Shown here: piece after piece, positions 4,610-5,982 of the stretch | Numbering within the stretch: position 1 is the first letter of the stretch | How the letters are laid out: every line of letters starts with the position of its first letter | Source: DASSTJ01 sp035707965 | GTDB lineage: Bacteria > Actinomycetota > Actinomycetes > Actinomycetales > Angustibacteraceae | NCBI GenBank assembly: GCA_035707965.1 | Contig: DASSTJ010000198.1 | Coordinates: 1 to 5,982 of the forward strand | Direction of reading: 5' to 3' | Length of the DNA stretch: 5,982 nucleotides | Position numbers and translations under genes: made by a program | The notes under the pieces: model-generated | What the model was told of the DNA's origin: nothing | Seen by the model: the letters and a program-made list of their open reading frames with translations, nothing else | Databases searched by the model: none

Positions 4610-5982
4610 ACGGTCACGGCGCACCTGTGGTCCACAGTGGCGACGGTGGCTCGGGCCCGGCAGGGCGCCGGACCGCGGGCCACGGTCGCCCGCGAACGCT
4701 GCGCCTGCTGCTGCCGGCGGTGCTGGTCCTCGTGTGGCTCGCCGTGGGTGGCCTGACCGGGCCCTTCGCAGGCCAGCTCAGCGGCGTCGCCACCAATGAC
4801 AGCGCCGCGTTCCTGCCCGCTACAGCGGAGTCGACCCGGGCGCTGGCGGAGCAGCGCTCCTTCTCGGCGACGCAGGAGATCCCCGCAGTCATCGTGGCGG
4901 CCCGCGAATCCGGCATCACGGATGCGGACCGGGCTTTCCTCGCGAGTGCCCTGAGCCGGATCAAGACGCTGCCCGACGTCAGCGCAACCGCGGTGTCCCC
5001 ACCGATCCCGTCGGAAGACGGCAAGGCTGTGGAGGCGTTCGTGCCGATCGCCGACTCCGGCGGTGCCAAGGCAGTGGTGTCGCAGGTTCGCGACGTGCTC
5101 GCGGGGGCGCCGCCGGGTCTTGAGGTCCTGGTGACCGGCCCAGCCGGTCTGGTCGCGGATCTGGTCACGGCCTTCGCCGGGATCGACGGACTGCTGCTCA
5201 TCGTGGCGGCCGCGGTGGTGGCCCTGATCCTCGTCGTGGTCTATCGCAGCGTCCTGCTGCCGCTCGTCGTGCTCGTCTCGGCCGTCTTCGCGCTCGGTCT
5301 CGCGAGCTTCGCGGTGTACCTGCTCGCGGACGCCGGGGTGCTGCAGCTGAACGGGCAGAGCCAGGGGATCCTGTTCATCCTCGTGTTCGGCGCGGCCACC
5401 GACTACGCCCTGCTGCTCGTCTCGCGGTTCCGGGAGCAGCTGCGTGACGAGGACGACCGGGTCGCGGCGCTGTGGATGTCGTGGCGCGGCACCATCGCGC
5501 CGATCTCCGCGTCGGCGAGCACGGTCGTGCTCGGCGTGCTGTGCCTGCTGTTCTCGGAGCTCAACTCCAACCGGGGCCTCGGCCCGGTCGCGGCGATCGG
5601 CATCGTCAGCGCGTGGCTAGCGTCGATGACCTTCCTGCCGGCCGTGCTCGCGCTGATGGGGCGGGCAGCCTTCTGGCCCCTGCGGCCGGCCCTCGGTTCG
5701 CCACACCCGGAGCGGAGTGGTTGGTGGGCACGTCTGGGCGAGCGGATCGGCTCCCGGCCGCGCGCCGTGTGGGCTCTCACTGGGCTGGCACTCGTCGTCT
5801 GCGCCGCCTTCCTGCCCCAGCTGCGCGCCCAGGGCACTTCCCAGACCGACGTCTTCCTGCGCCCGGTGGACTCTGTCGCGGGCCAGGAGCTGCTGTCCGA
5901 GCACTTCCCGGGTGGCAGCGGTTCGCCAACCGTGATCGTTGCGAACGCCGGCGAGGCAGAGCAGGTCGCAGCAGCTGCACGG
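4606..5982 (+). CDS. MMPL/RND-family membrane transporter (partial, C-terminus off right edge)
   Basis: The first 459 codons are visible; the frame is open at the right edge. MMPL proteins are proton-driven inner-membrane transporters, in actinobacteria often exporting lipids. Seen in order: a polar N-terminus (1-31); TM1 (about 32-52); an extracytoplasmic domain (about 53-190); TM2-TM3 (about 196-240, LLLIVAAAVVALILVVVY then LPLVVLVSAVFALGLASF); TM4 with GAATDYALLLVSRFREQ, whose D266-Y267 pair matches the proton-relay Asp-Tyr of MmpL3; TM5-TM6 (about 297-345); a cytoplasmic linker; and TM7 opening the second repeat (about 380-400). That covers about half or more of a usual MMPL protein. Its ATG overlaps the regulator stop as ATGA, so it is probably co-expressed. 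An mmpL gene also flanks the equivalent lipid genes in M. tuberculosis (mmpL4, from memory). Substrate unknown; export of the modified lipid or a related one is inference. Confidence 0.92.
   Translation, partial: MNGHGAPVVHSGDGGSGPAGRRTAGHGRPRTLRLLLPAVLVLVWLAVGGLTGPFAGQLSGVATNDSAAFLPATAESTRALAEQRSFSATQEIPAVIVAARESGITDADRAFLASALSRIKTLPDVSATAVSPPIPSEDGKAVEAFVPIADSGGAKAVVSQVRDVLAGAPPGLEVLVTGPAGLVADLVTAFAGIDGLLLIVAAAVVALILVVVYRSVLLPLVVLVSAVFALGLASFAVYLLADAGVLQLNGQSQGILFILVFGAATDYALLLVSRFREQLRDEDDRVAALWMSWRGTIAPISASASTVVLGVLCLLFSELNSNRGLGPVAAIGIVSAWLASMTFLPAVLALMGRAAFWPLRPALGSPHPERSGWWARLGERIGSRPRAVWALTGLALVVCAAFLPQLRAQGTSQTDVFLRPVDSVAGQELLSEHFPGGSGSPTVIVANAGEAEQVAAAAR

Noticed and set aside
4019..4624. 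Minus-strand open frame of about 200 codons antisense to the photoreceptor gene
   Set aside because: No family resemblance; it lies opposite a well-supported CarH/LitR-type protein.
4614..5201. Minus-strand open frame of about 195 codons antisense to the transporter gene
   Set aside because: Ser/Thr/Ala/Arg-rich shadow of the MMPL coding sequence with no motif.

Overview
The window is a compact, gene-dense block of high-GC DNA with Actinomycetota-style coding (strong G/C at third codon positions, GTG start, ATGA/GTGA gene overlaps). Family content and gene order suggest an actinobacterium, possibly of the Micrococcales. That taxonomic guess is inference, not something read from a marker gene.

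Layout: two divergent operons share a 167-base control region (3073-3239). The leftward operon is an FAD-dependent amine-oxidase-type oxidoreductase (1795-3072), a DUF1365 protein (1046-1798) and a cyclopropane-fatty-acid-synthase-type SAM methyltransferase (1-1049, C-terminus beyond the left edge). Neighbouring genes in it overlap by 4 bases. The rightward operon is a small SRPBCC/START-like protein (3240-3677), a MerR-family regulator with a C-terminal cobalamin-binding domain of the CarH/LitR photoreceptor type (3689-4609), and an MMPL/RND-family membrane transporter (4606 to beyond the right edge), which overlaps the regulator by 4 bases.

How it fits together: the three leftward proteins are families that recur together and act on membrane unsaturated fatty acids. 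From memory, M. tuberculosis has the same trio at Rv0449c-Rv0448c-Rv0447c (ufaA1) beside mmpL4 (Rv0450c), and proteobacteria carry related sets in light or singlet-oxygen regulons. Here the set sits opposite a regulator that retains the Trp-x9-Glu-His signature and the cobalt-ligand His of B12 photoreceptors. The shared intergenic region holds four tandem 11-base repeats, one of which contains a perfect TTGACA -35 box for the leftward operon. The most economical reading is a light-switched (adenosylcobalamin-dependent) lipid-modification system: in the dark the regulator covers the repeats and blocks both promoters, and light releases it. The SRPBCC protein and MMPL transporter would be lipid-handling partners. 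The regulatory logic is inferred; the gene families, overlaps and repeats are seen directly.

No RNA genes, insertion sequences, CRISPR arrays or convincing intrinsic terminators were seen. The only stretch without a gene is the 167-base divergent control region.
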